Assembly: GCF_015207665.1 (NCBI RefSeq)
Contig: NZ_JADEWL010000006.1
Span: 1 to 64,000, forward strand
DNA length: 64,000 nt
DNA from: Plectonema cf. radiosum LEGE 06105
GTDB taxonomy: Bacteria; Cyanobacteriota; Cyanobacteriia; Cyanobacteriales; Nostocaceae
Direction: 5' to 3'
Shown here piece by piece: positions 1 to 8,618 of the stretch (the stretch's first letter is position 1; every line of letters starts with the position of its first letter). A model generated the notes under the pieces. That model saw nothing but the letters and a program-made list of their open reading frames with translations, was not told the DNA's origin and did no database searches. The position numbers were made by a program, and so were the translations under genes.

Positions 1-76
1 GGGGGATGGGGGGATGGGGAGAATTTTTTTCTAGATTCTCATCTTGTCTCCTTGTCCCCTTGTCCCCTTGTCTCCC
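1..76. repeat. Low-complexity repeat inside a coding region
   Basis: Bases 1-20 are G-rich units of the form GGGGGAT, and bases 45-76 repeat an 8-base CTTGTCCC-like unit four times. Tracts like these normally lie between genes in filamentous cyanobacteria. Here they fall inside the open frame of the minus-strand partial gene and encode a Gly/Arg/Asp/Lys-rich then Pro-rich linker. I see the repeat directly; that it is an insertion into the gene is inference. Confidence 0.6.
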
Positions 77-511
77 TACCCAAAACTCTTCAATTTGCGG
101 TGTGGATAATTCTGCCCATAATCCTGTATCGGTACGCAGCAATAAAACTTCTTTACTCGCTGCGACAGCTTTACATTCTGTGGGATAATTGTTTAAATCA
201 CCGAACCAATCTCCTGCTTGTAAAGTGGCTAAAGGCTTACCAACTCCTTCTTGGCGCAGGCGGACTTTGCCAGAAACGATCAGAAATTGATAACCATCTT
301 TATCTTGATACCAAATTTTCTCTCCTAAACGAAAATCAAGAATATCCGATCCGTCTTGCAACAAAGTTTTTTGTTCGTCACTCAACCAGCTTAAAGGTGG
401 TTGATGCCAAGCCGGTGAATCTAAAACTGTTGCTTGATGAAATTGATCATCTGAAAGGGTTATTTTACTTGTAGTTTGACTGTCAGCTTTTGAATTTTCT
501 CTGCTAGCCAT
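1..511 (-). CDS. Cyclic-nucleotide-binding domain protein, N-terminal part; probable secretion ABC transporter
   Basis: From the ATG at 511 the frame stays open for 170 codons to the window edge, so the gene is partial and its C-terminus lies to the left. Residues about 40-145 look like a cNMP-binding beta-roll: FLIVSGKVRLRQ, then PLATLQAGDWFGDL. No ATPase or peptidase domain is reached. The start overlaps the end of the upstream prolyl isomerase gene by 52 bases, which implies translational coupling. In cyanobacteria, cNMP domains at the N-terminus of C39-peptidase/ABC exporters (HetC-like) lie beside PpiC isomerases and HlyD adaptors; that assignment here is inference. After residue about 145 the protein is encoded by a DNA repeat (bases 1-76), so the gene may have an unusual linker or be damaged beyond the window. 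Confidence 0.6.
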   Translation of the reverse strand, partial: MASRENSKADSQTTSKITLSDDQFHQATVLDSPAWHQPPLSWLSDEQKTLLQDGSDILDFRLGEKIWYQDKDGYQFLIVSGKVRLRQEGVGKPLATLQAGDWFGDLNNYPTECKAVAASKEVLLLRTDTGLWAELSTPQIEEFWVGRQGDKGTRRQDENLEKNSPHPPIP

Positions 512-1218
512 TTCTCGAACAGTTCATTTTGTAGTGCTTGCTTGAGTTGAGTATCTTCTAATGATGCTGGTAAAAGTTGTTCTAAACGAAACAATCCATA
601 GCGTTCTTCTAGCTGTATTGGTCCTAAAATATCTCCAGAACCAGCTACATCTACAGCAGCTCGCAGTTTATCCGGCATTGTTCCGCGACTGACTGGTCCC
701 ATCATACCGTTAACAATCTTGTCGTCAGCTAAGGAATATTCCCTCGCCAGCTGCTCAAAACTAGTTCCTTCTTCAATTTGGGTGTGCAACTCCTCAGCTA
801 ACTCCCGATTATCAACAATAATTCGAGAAAGTACTACTCTATCTAAAAAAATCTTTCTTTCAATAAAATATTCCCCTAACTTTGGATCTGCGATCGCGCT
901 TTTCAGCTTTTCCAACTTAAATCCAAAAGCAACTGTGGCGTGAAATGTATCATAATCGGTACCGCTATTATTTAACCAATCCTGAAACTTTTGGGGGTCG
1001 CTAAGTTCATTTTTGAGTCGAAAATCAATAATTGCTTGTTCGGTTAAAGCTGGAGACAGTTCTATCTCAGTTCTAGCTTTAATTTCTTGTTCTATGACAT
1101 CTTGGCGCAGAATATCCCTAATAAACTGACCTAATTTTCCACTAATTTGTAAGTGTTGTACTGCCTGCTGTACTGAAATTAATCGGTCATCAACAGTCAA
1201 AAACGATGAAGATTCCAT
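460..1218 (-). CDS. PpiC-type (parvulin/SurA-like) peptidylprolyl isomerase
   Basis: This 252-residue protein has a SurA-like helical N-terminus (about 1-115) and a parvulin domain (about 120-215). The domain shows LAREYSLADD, then GPVSRGTMPDKLRAAV and GDILGPIQLEERYGLFRLEQL, the usual order of rotamase segments. I see no signal peptide or membrane segment, so it probably acts in the cytoplasm. Family members catalyse cis-trans isomerisation of prolyl bonds. It overlaps the 5' end of the cNMP-domain gene by 52 bases, so the two are likely one transcript, and it may prepare substrates for that presumed exporter (inference). Length and domain order are normal for cyanobacterial members. Confidence 0.8.
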   Translation of the reverse strand: MESSSFLTVDDRLISVQQAVQHLQISGKLGQFIRDILRQDVIEQEIKARTEIELSPALTEQAIIDFRLKNELSDPQKFQDWLNNSGTDYDTFHATVAFGFKLEKLKSAIADPKLGEYFIERKIFLDRVVLSRIIVDNRELAEELHTQIEEGTSFEQLAREYSLADDKIVNGMMGPVSRGTMPDKLRAAVDVAGSGDILGPIQLEERYGLFRLEQLLPASLEDTQLKQALQNELFEKWLAEKIQKLTVKLQVK

Positions 1219-1424
1219 AAAATGCTTACTTAGAAATTACCTTAAAAAATATACAGCAATAAAATTGAAGCAAATCCTATTCAACTGACACTTAATAAGG
1301 ACAATGCTATTGTAATGCCAAGTTGCCTTGCAGTAATACTGCAACAAATCTTGATAAATATTATGTATAAATACTTATAGATTTATGAAATTTAAACAAC
1401 TTGTATTTGAAAACACATTATATT

Positions 1425-2201
1425 CTAAATAATATTTGCTCGCATCCAGGCAAATAGCATCGCACTAGCAGCTCCTATCAAAGTGTTGAGAACATTAACT
1501 AATTCATTAGTCAGCCACTGCCATCGGGATTGCAATGTTGCTCCAATTACGCTTTCTAAATTAGTGGCGATAAATGCTGCTAATACGCACCATACAATAC
1601 CCCACACATCAATCAAGCTCAGACTCCAGCCTAAAATTGCCAGCACTACGGAAGCGAAGATTCCCGCAACAGTTCCTTCAAGGCTAATAGCACCTTCAGT
1701 TCCTCGCGGTACTGGTTGTAAAGTTGTAATTAAAAAAGTCCGTTTACCATAGGCTTTACCCACTTCACTAGCACAAGTATCGGAAAGTTTGGTGCAGAAA
1801 CTCGCAACATAACCCAACAGCAGCAAAGAACTTAAAATAGGCTGATTACTTCCCAAACCATCAATAATTCCTATGCCCAAAGCGCACAAAGCCGCAGTGA
1901 AAGCCGAACCCCAAACATTCTCCGGACCTCTAGCACCGGAACGTTTTTCGGCAATTCCTTCGGCTTCTTTCTGAGCCATTCCGATGCGGGTGACAGCCGA
2001 ACCAACTATAAAGTAAACAACAACTATCCCATACCCAGACCAACCAAGGGTTCCCCAAATCAACACACCCAGTAACCAAGCATTAAATATTCCAGCAGTA
2101 GTCAGCAGTTTTTTTGGTAGCAGCCAAACTATACCTAAGAGTACGGTATTGAGTCCAACTGCTACGAGCCAACTGTTCGGAAAATTGTATAAAGACAGCA
2201 T
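1425..2201 (-). CDS. DUF92/TIGR00297 integral membrane protein, VTE6-like
   Basis: This 258-residue protein is almost entirely hydrophobic, with six or seven membrane segments. It carries the DUF92 signature: a Gly-rich NAWLLGVLIWGTLGW segment near residue 45, RSGARGPENVWGSAFTAALCA near 90-110 and LSDTCASEVGKAYGKRT near 140-155. Plant VTE6 and cyanobacterial relatives of this family are linked to phytyl-phosphate phosphorylation in the phytol salvage route to tocopherol and phylloquinone. I infer the same role here but cannot show the substrate. It is monocistronic by layout: 206 bases separate it from the isomerase gene and more than 800 from the next plus-strand gene. Start and length match the family. 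Confidence 0.75.
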   Translation of the reverse strand: MLSLYNFPNSWLVAVGLNTVLLGIVWLLPKKLLTTAGIFNAWLLGVLIWGTLGWSGYGIVVVYFIVGSAVTRIGMAQKEAEGIAEKRSGARGPENVWGSAFTAALCALGIGIIDGLGSNQPILSSLLLLGYVASFCTKLSDTCASEVGKAYGKRTFLITTLQPVPRGTEGAISLEGTVAGIFASVVLAILGWSLSLIDVWGIVWCVLAAFIATNLESVIGATLQSRWQWLTNELVNVLNTLIGAASAMLFAWMRANII

Positions 2202-3011
2202 CAGTTATTTTTCACCAATGTTTTCGTCACATCACAAGTATTGCAATTAACCGTCCATAAGCCAATATGCACTCCCATAAATATTTAATACCAGTAATAA
2301 CAGCAAAATTTTTACTAACTTTTAGATTAATAAGCATAAATTTTATCTTTTGCGAAAATTATTGATATTATTGATTACCTGTCCCCATGTTAACTACCCG
2401 ATCAATTAACGAAGCATCTCTCTTACTCCCATATCATTTTTTTCAAAAGTAATATATTTTTCTATTTCAGTAAATTATTTATGGTTGCTTATTCCCAATA
2501 ATTTTTATTTCAATTCGTACAGCAAATAGCTGTATTTAGGAAGATTAGTTTCCGATTATACCAATTACTTAAATCACAAGTCTTGGAGTAAGGGAGCATA
2601 AAATCACAAGGTAATATCCCAAATAATCAGGATAAGCCCTAAGGAAGCCTTGGAATTAAAAATGATTTTTCTTCGGTTGTAGCTTTTATTTACGGCAAGA
2701 TGAACCTTGCTTGTTTTACCTACTTTTGATTTTTTAGGGATAACTAAAAATCAGTAACAAATAGCTTTAAACTAGAAAAACCATTTACCATAAAATCACC
2801 CGATAATTTTTATTATAAGGAGGAAAATTTGCATATTTTCTACAGATAAACAATTTTTCCAATTAAAATAAAATTGAAAACTTTGATGAAGATTAAGTAA
2901 ATTTATTGTGGTGTTAAGGTTAAAGTAAGCACATAGTCTCTATTTTGACATTGAAAAAGACTATTTATAGATATTGAGTTAAAAAATACCGTTTTTTCGG
3001 ATTTCAAAAGT
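2202..3011. other. Intergenic spacer between divergent genes
   Basis: This AT-rich stretch of 810 bases lies between the divergently read DUF92 gene and the first protease gene. No open frame with protein-like composition is visible on either strand. A somewhat GC-richer block at about 2575-2660 (AAATCACAAG appears near both ends of its first half) could belong to a leader RNA, but I match it to no known riboswitch class. Promoters for both flanking genes should lie here. Confidence 0.4.
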
Positions 3012-5096
3012 ATGTCAGAAAATGCACTGAGAGGATATTTGGATTCAGCAACACACTTAAGTATTAATACTAGTCCTCAATTTTTTACGGATACAGTTAG
3101 CAGTCTTGAAGCAAATGATTTATACAGCTTCAATCTTAAAGGACGTAGTAGTTTTGACTTGACTCTTGACGGTTTAAGTGCAGATGCAGACGTAAAGTTG
3201 ATTCAAGATCGCAATGGCAATGGAAAATTTGAGAAAGATGAAATAATCGCTTATTCCAACAATGGAGGTAAATTAGCCGAATCCATTCGCACGAGTTTAG
3301 AGAAAGGTACTTACTATATTGAAGTTTATCCTTACGGTAATATTCAAACTGACTATCGTTTAAGTGTTTCAGCAGTACCCTTTGACAGCGCAGGAAATAG
3401 CATTGATCTTGCTCGCGAAGTTGTGATCGATTCTCAGACTAAAAGTATTAGCAATTGGGTGGGTAAATTAGACTCCAAGGACTATTACAAATTTCATCTT
3501 GATAATACCAGTGACTTGAACATAGTTTTGGATGGTTTGAGTGCTGATGCTGATTTACGCTTGCTATCAAGTCAAGGAAATATTCTTGCTCGCTCAGCGA
3601 ATATAAGTAGTTTAAATGAAGCGATCGCCAAAACCTTAGCTGCGGGAAGTTACTATCTAGAAGTTAATTCCTACAATAATAGCGAGACTTACTACGACCT
3701 GCATTTATCAGCGTCTCTAGTGGAAATAATTCCCACGTCTGTAAATAATACAACAGTAGATACGGGAACAACAAGTGCATCATCTCCGATTCCTACTTCT
3801 GCTATCCCCCAAACTACCAATACCTTCCTAGGAACTTTAAGGGCTGATACCTTTACATACCAACCAGGTTCGAGTCGCACAGTGTTTTCCGGTAACGGTA
3901 ACGTTGACTATGGTAGTGGAAAGCGGGATTTACTAGATTTATCCGAGTTTATTTCATCTTCGGTTGTCTTGAATTATGCTAATAGTCCCGATGGTGGTGT
4001 AGTTTATAATTCGGGGAACGGTAATCGAATATTTGATGCTCTAACTTTTGGTGATGGTAGCGAAATTTTATTTGAAGGTATTGAAACAATAAAATTTGCG
4101 GATACTACCATGGATTTATCAGTAACTCCTAATGATCCTTTGTTTAACCAACAGTGGAACCTGCATGGGATGGGGGTTCATAATGCATGGCGCTTTACAA
4201 CTGGTTCCAATAATGTCATGATTGGTATCCAAGATACTGGCTTGGGAACTGATAGCAGTGGAAATATTCATCCAGATTTACGCGGTACTAATTTTATCGG
4301 TAATAACTACTTGGATGAATGGAGTAAATCGAGTGATTTTTCTCATGGAACTTTAGTACAAGGAACTATCGCTGCTGCAAGTAATAACGGAATTGGAGGG
4401 GCTGGTATTAACTGGAATTCAGACGTAATCAACATCGATGTTGTTGGTGATGATGCTCCCAATTACAACTTAGCTACTGCAACCCAAGCAATGATAGAGC
4501 AATCCAAGGCTCAAGGTAAGCGTTTGGTGGTTAATATCAGTTTGGCTGGTGGTTATTCCCCTGAATTTGAACAACTAATTGCAGACAACCAGAATACAGC
4601 TTTGTTTGTCATTGCTTCAGGTAATGCTAATACTAACAGTATTGCTAGTCCGGCAGATTTAGCCCAAAAATACGGTAATGTTGTAGCTGTCGGTTCTTCT
4701 TGGGGTACTACAGATTATTTCGGGAATGCAAAAACACCGGGTGAACGCATTTCCTATGAAAATTGGTGGGGTTCTAATTATGGTAATGGTTTAACTGTAA
4801 CTGCTCCATCTGAGTTTATTAGTACCAGTGCAACTCGTAATGCTTCGGGTAACTTTGATTTTGGTTACAACCAGAACTTTAATGGAACTTCCGCTTCTAC
4901 AGCTAACGTTTCCGGTGTTGCTTCATTATTATGGAGCGTTAATCCCAATCTAAGCGCCGCACAGATTAAGGCAATTATCTCCGAAACAGCTTATGATTTG
5001 GGCAATCAAGGTTATGACACTGTTTATGGCAACGGATTTATTAACGCCGATGCAGGAGTAAGAAGGGCTTTAGCGATTGCACGGGGTTTTGCTTAA
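3012..5096 (+). CDS. Subtilisin-like (S8) serine protease with two pre-peptidase (PPC) domains
   Basis: The 694 residues run: PPC domain 1 (about 25-120, motif GRSSFDLTLDGLSADADV), PPC domain 2 (about 135-230, same motif family), a Thr/Ser linker, a short segment resembling the end of an RTX-type module (about 270-375, ending FEGIETIKFADTTMDLS), then the S8 catalytic domain. The triad is visible: Asp408 in IGIQDTGLG, His445 in FSHGTLVQGTIAA, Ser627 in NGTSASTANVSG; Asn in IASGNANTN is the likely oxyanion residue. There is no signal peptide, and no clear Shine-Dalgarno precedes the ATG. PPC domains are usually found in exported proteases, so an alternative export route is inferred. It opens a run of three same-strand protease genes. 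The RTX-like segment suggests type I secretion, but no glycine-rich calcium repeats are present. Confidence 0.85.
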   Translation: MSENALRGYLDSATHLSINTSPQFFTDTVSSLEANDLYSFNLKGRSSFDLTLDGLSADADVKLIQDRNGNGKFEKDEIIAYSNNGGKLAESIRTSLEKGTYYIEVYPYGNIQTDYRLSVSAVPFDSAGNSIDLAREVVIDSQTKSISNWVGKLDSKDYYKFHLDNTSDLNIVLDGLSADADLRLLSSQGNILARSANISSLNEAIAKTLAAGSYYLEVNSYNNSETYYDLHLSASLVEIIPTSVNNTTVDTGTTSASSPIPTSAIPQTTNTFLGTLRADTFTYQPGSSRTVFSGNGNVDYGSGKRDLLDLSEFISSSVVLNYANSPDGGVVYNSGNGNRIFDALTFGDGSEILFEGIETIKFADTTMDLSVTPNDPLFNQQWNLHGMGVHNAWRFTTGSNNVMIGIQDTGLGTDSSGNIHPDLRGTNFIGNNYLDEWSKSSDFSHGTLVQGTIAAASNNGIGGAGINWNSDVINIDVVGDDAPNYNLATATQAMIEQSKAQGKRLVVNISLAGGYSPEFEQLIADNQNTALFVIASGNANTNSIASPADLAQKYGNVVAVGSSWGTTDYFGNAKTPGERISYENWWGSNYGNGLTVTAPSEFISTSATRNASGNFDFGYNQNFNGTSASTANVSGVASLLWSVNPNLSAAQIKAIISETAYDLGNQGYDTVYGNGFINADAGVRRALAIARGFA

Positions 5097-5875
5097 TTTA
5101 ATCGAACAGATATAATTTTCATCATTGCATTCAGCGGCAGCAAGATTCAATTTTAGTCGTTGCTGAATAAAAATATCGGTGATGATTTCACATCATTGGA
5201 GACGTAGCACTGCTACGTTTCTACAAATATAAATAAAATCAATTAAATTAATTAAATTCAATAAATTCAATAAATTCAATAAATAATTAAATACTTAAAG
5301 AATTAAATAATCCCTTTTTTCCGGATTAATTGGTTTTTCCTTGAATATAGTAAATTTTTTACTTTGATACTTATTCTTTAATTAATTATTTAAAATATCA
5401 TGTCTTAGATTTGCCTCTATCTACTTAAGTACTATGTTTTAATATTCAACTTAAATAATCAAAAATATTGTATTCTTTACTTAATAAAGTATTATTTCTT
5501 ACAGGATGTATATTCATTCTCAAACTCTTATTTGTTTATAAAGCTTATCCATAAAGACTTTTAGCGATATACTTACTCAGGGTTGAAAAATTAGACTACT
5601 TTTAAATAACTTTATAAAATATCGCATCAATACTGAACTTATGGGAATTAACTTTGTGATTTGTACGTTTTATCTAGGTGAGATATGCCATTTTTTTATA
5701 TTTAATTAATACGTAATTTTTCCCTAGCTGTTTTGGGAATGTAAGTAGCACTATAGAAGTTCCTCTCAAAAAGATAGGAAAGTTTACAAACTACTATAAA
5801 ATCTTTACCTTGCTTGTTTGTATGCAAGGTGATGTTGACAAACTTTATTTACATAACAAAAAGCAGCCGTATATT
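5097..5875. other. Long AT-rich spacer with short repeats
   Basis: This spacer between the first two protease genes holds a 23-base hairpin repeat at 5199-5221 (listed separately) and three head-to-tail copies of the 9-mer AAATTCAAT at 5254-5280. The remainder is very AT-rich with no protein-like frame. Its length argues against simple co-transcription of the two protease genes. Confidence 0.5.
5199..5226. repeat. Palindromic dispersed repeat, copy 1
   Basis: GAGACGTAGCA, one base, then TGCTACGTTTC forms an 11-bp stem with one mismatch. A near-identical element with a perfect stem lies at 47227-47256. Both sit in intergenic DNA and both are followed by CTACA. It belongs to the GTAGAGACG-type hairpin repeats that also build the MITE cores in this window. 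Confidence 0.8.
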
Positions 5876-8230
5876 ATGCAAATAGATAATGGGGGAAACT
5901 TTCTCGGTTCTTCGACTCCTTTAGATACTAATCAAAAGTGGCAAGTTATCAAAGATAAAGTTGGCTTGGATAATACTGATGATTACTATAGCTTCAAATT
6001 AAGCAGTCGCAGTAGTTTTAACCTTGTATTGAGTAATTTATCTGATAATGCAGATGTTCGACTATTAAATGATCATGGTTCAGAAATTGCGAATTCATCT
6101 GGTAACGGTAATGTATCTGAAAAAATTAATCAAATTTTAGATTCAGGTAGTTATCATATTCATGTTCATCAGGTTGGTAATGTTGGTACTTCCTACAATT
6201 TGAGAGTGAGAAGCAACCATATACCACAAGCATTTCAATTTAATACAGAAGCGATTGCAGGTGGAGTACGTCTTACAGATACCAAAGTTTTTGATGCTGA
6301 TGGTGTAAATGACTTACGAACAGTGGATTTTTGGCTGAAAAAACAGGGTGAAAGCTGGAAAAAATTTGGTAGTGTATCTGAATTTAGTGAGAATACTGAT
6401 GGTTCAATTGGCTTTAATTACGATATCAATAATCTTGAACAAGGGAAATACCATATATGGGGTAGAGCTACGGATAAACTCGGTGCTAGAAGCAACGTTT
6501 GGACAGAATCTTTTAACGTTGAAAATATTGTCAATCTAGCTCCTCAAAATTTAGGCTTTGCAATCGATCAAATTACTGGAGGAATCAAACTGACTAACAC
6601 CAAGGTATTTGATGCAAATGGTATAGATGACTTAGAAAGAATTGATTTTCAACTGAAGAAAGAGGGTGGTGAATGGACTGATATTAAAGACGCTCTCAAC
6701 TTTTATCAAAATCAGGATGCTTCTATCGGTTTTAACTACAGTATTAGCGATTTAAAACAAGGTAATTATGAGCTAAAAGCCATCGCGTATGATAAAGCCG
6801 GTGCTTCTGGAGATGCATTAACAACTTACTTTAAAGTTGCGAATGTAGCACCTTCTAACTTTGAGTTTGACATTCAAACAATTGAGGGTGGTGTGCGCGT
6901 TATCAATGGTAAAGTATTTGATGCTAACGGTATAGATGACTTGAGCAGAGTTGATTTTTGGTTACAAAAACAGGGTGGAAATTGGCAAAATATCGCTGAT
7001 GCGGTGGAATTCCGCAGTAATGAAGATGGTTCCTTCGGCTTTGATTACAGTATTGATTCCCTCGAAGGTGGTGACTACTTATTATGGGCAAGAACCCGCG
7101 ATAAGATAGATGATTATAGTAATATCTGGCAAAAGTCTTTCCAAGTTGTAGATACTGTTCCCCAACAAGACTGGTTTGATCAGAATATTCAAGATACAAA
7201 CATCCGTGAATTAAGCAGGTCGTTATTTTCAGATAATATTATAGACCGCAATGAGGCGATCGCGATTATCCGAAATGCAAAAGATGACGGTGTGGTTGAT
7301 TCAACGGAATTAAATGATTTACGTACCATAATTAATAACGCTTCTTACTTGGGAATGTCAGACTATGTAAGAGTTTTATCAAATAAAGTAGTTAACGGTG
7401 ATGTTGCGAATAAATCGGGGAATTTACAAGCTGGAAGTAGCGATGTGCAATTAGACAAGCTGATCAACAAGTGGTTTTTAGGAAGTGAACGTCCGATAAC
7501 AACTCACACTTATCAATATGCACAAGGTTCTTTATTTCAAAATGGTATCAGTCATGATGATATCAAGCAAGGTTATATCAATGACTGTTTTTTCCTAGCT
7601 GGTTTAGGTGCAACTGCCGTACAATCTCCAGAAATTATCCAAAATATGTTTATTGATAATGGAGATGGTACTTTTACGGTTCGTTTTTATAATAAAGGAG
7701 TTGCCGATTATGTAACGGTAGACAGATATTTACCAACCAATAATATCGGTAATTTTGTATATGCTAATGCAGGTGATTATCACGGAAATAGTAATAATGA
7801 ATTATGGGTTGCATTAGCAGAAAAAGCTTATGCTCAACTAAATGAATCTGGATGGATTAATCAAGATAATACCAATTCATATAATGGTATTGGAAATGCT
7901 GGATATTTGAGTGATGCATTCGCGCATATTACTGGAGAAAAATCTGCTTTGGGTAGAATACTCAATTTTAATACGGTTATTGATGCTTTTAGTTCCGGTG
8001 AAGTTGTGGGATTTGGTTCAAAATCTAGTGGAGTAGAATCAAATATTGTCACTTCCCATGCTTACGCCTTAATCGATTATAATGCTACAACTCAAAAGTT
8101 TACTTTATTAAATCCTTGGAGTACTGATAATACTGCTTTAAAATCTCGCACTTTAGAATTAAGTTGGAATGAAATTAGCAACAACTTTAGTTATTGGGAT
8201 TCTACAATTAAAAATGTAGTTTCTACGTAA
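5876..8230 (+). CDS. Calpain-like (C2 family) cysteine protease with PPC and three Ig-like repeats
   Basis: From the ATG at 5876 the protein has 784 residues. Order: one PPC domain (about 10-110, SSRSSFNLVLSNLSDNADV), three tandem repeats of about 103 residues (about 116-428), each carrying the pattern VFDA(D/N)G..DL followed by (R/Q)..(D/K)K, a helical linker (about 440-530), and a calpain-type catalytic domain. Catalytic residues are visible: Cys571 in GYINDCFFLAGLGA, His728 in SHAYALIDYN, Asn746 in LLNPWS. Calpains are mainly eukaryotic, but cyanobacteria carry C2 homologues with this PPC/linker arrangement. There is no signal peptide and no good RBS at any start; ATG 5822 and TTG 5810 are in-frame alternatives. 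I prefer 5876 because the distance to the PPC domain then matches the neighbouring protease. Substrate and export route are unknown. Confidence 0.8.
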   Translation: MQIDNGGNFLGSSTPLDTNQKWQVIKDKVGLDNTDDYYSFKLSSRSSFNLVLSNLSDNADVRLLNDHGSEIANSSGNGNVSEKINQILDSGSYHIHVHQVGNVGTSYNLRVRSNHIPQAFQFNTEAIAGGVRLTDTKVFDADGVNDLRTVDFWLKKQGESWKKFGSVSEFSENTDGSIGFNYDINNLEQGKYHIWGRATDKLGARSNVWTESFNVENIVNLAPQNLGFAIDQITGGIKLTNTKVFDANGIDDLERIDFQLKKEGGEWTDIKDALNFYQNQDASIGFNYSISDLKQGNYELKAIAYDKAGASGDALTTYFKVANVAPSNFEFDIQTIEGGVRVINGKVFDANGIDDLSRVDFWLQKQGGNWQNIADAVEFRSNEDGSFGFDYSIDSLEGGDYLLWARTRDKIDDYSNIWQKSFQVVDTVPQQDWFDQNIQDTNIRELSRSLFSDNIIDRNEAIAIIRNAKDDGVVDSTELNDLRTIINNASYLGMSDYVRVLSNKVVNGDVANKSGNLQAGSSDVQLDKLINKWFLGSERPITTHTYQYAQGSLFQNGISHDDIKQGYINDCFFLAGLGATAVQSPEIIQNMFIDNGDGTFTVRFYNKGVADYVTVDRYLPTNNIGNFVYANAGDYHGNSNNELWVALAEKAYAQLNESGWINQDNTNSYNGIGNAGYLSDAFAHITGEKSALGRILNFNTVIDAFSSGEVVGFGSKSSGVESNIVTSHAYALIDYNATTQKFTLLNPWSTDNTALKSRTLELSWNEISNNFSYWDSTIKNVVST

Positions 8231-8241
8231 ATTGTCAATAT

Positions 8242-8304
8242 AAGTCGGGTTTTTAGATAAATATCGGTACTCATAGAAAATCTTCATAAAAACCCGACTT
8301 CTTG
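8242..8304. repeat. Inverted repeat with AAGTCGGGTTTTT arms
   Basis: AAGTCGGGTTTTT at 8242-8254 is complementary to AAAAACCCGACTT ending near 8300. It is the first of two neighbouring hairpins built from the same sequence just after the calpain-like gene. It may act as a transcription terminator or simply be a dispersed repeat; the sequence does not decide. Confidence 0.6.
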
Positions 8305-8320
8305 AAAACAATTGATAAAT

Positions 8321-8356
8321 AGAAGTCGGGTTTTTATTTACAAAAACCCGACTTCT
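8321..8356. terminator. Perfect 15-bp hairpin after the C2 protease gene
   Basis: AGAAGTCGGGTTTTT at 8321-8335 pairs perfectly with 8342-8356 around a 6-base loop. It lies 91 bases past the protease stop codon. It could end transcription in either direction because T-runs occur inside the stem, but there is no free U-tract after it, so a repetitive element is equally possible. Spacer 8231-8618 holds nothing else I can support. Confidence 0.5.
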
Positions 8357-8618
8357 GGAAATAAAAAGTTTAAAATACACATTTTGATAATTAAGAAATG
8401 TCTGATTTGAGAATTAATCTATTAATAAAATTAGATTTATATTCATAAAAATATCAAAAACAATCTTACTGTTAAATTACTAGCAATTTACAATTAAATT
8501 TCATAGTACTTATGGTTAATCCGAATATTTTTGCAACTTAAAATTTGAATTAATTTCAGAATTTTCACTATTAATGGTGTCATCAAAATAAAGATTAATT
8601 TATTTAAGGTATAACTTT

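Noticed and set aside
52-474. Plus-strand 140-codon frame
   Set aside because: The opposite strand reads a clear cyclic-nucleotide-binding domain, open to the window edge. The plus-strand translation is Leu/Tyr/Cys-rich with no family features.
2575-2660. Riboswitch ahead of the first protease gene
   Set aside because: The block is slightly GC-richer with a short repeated AAATCACAAG, but it matches no riboswitch core I know and lies over 350 bases before the start codon.
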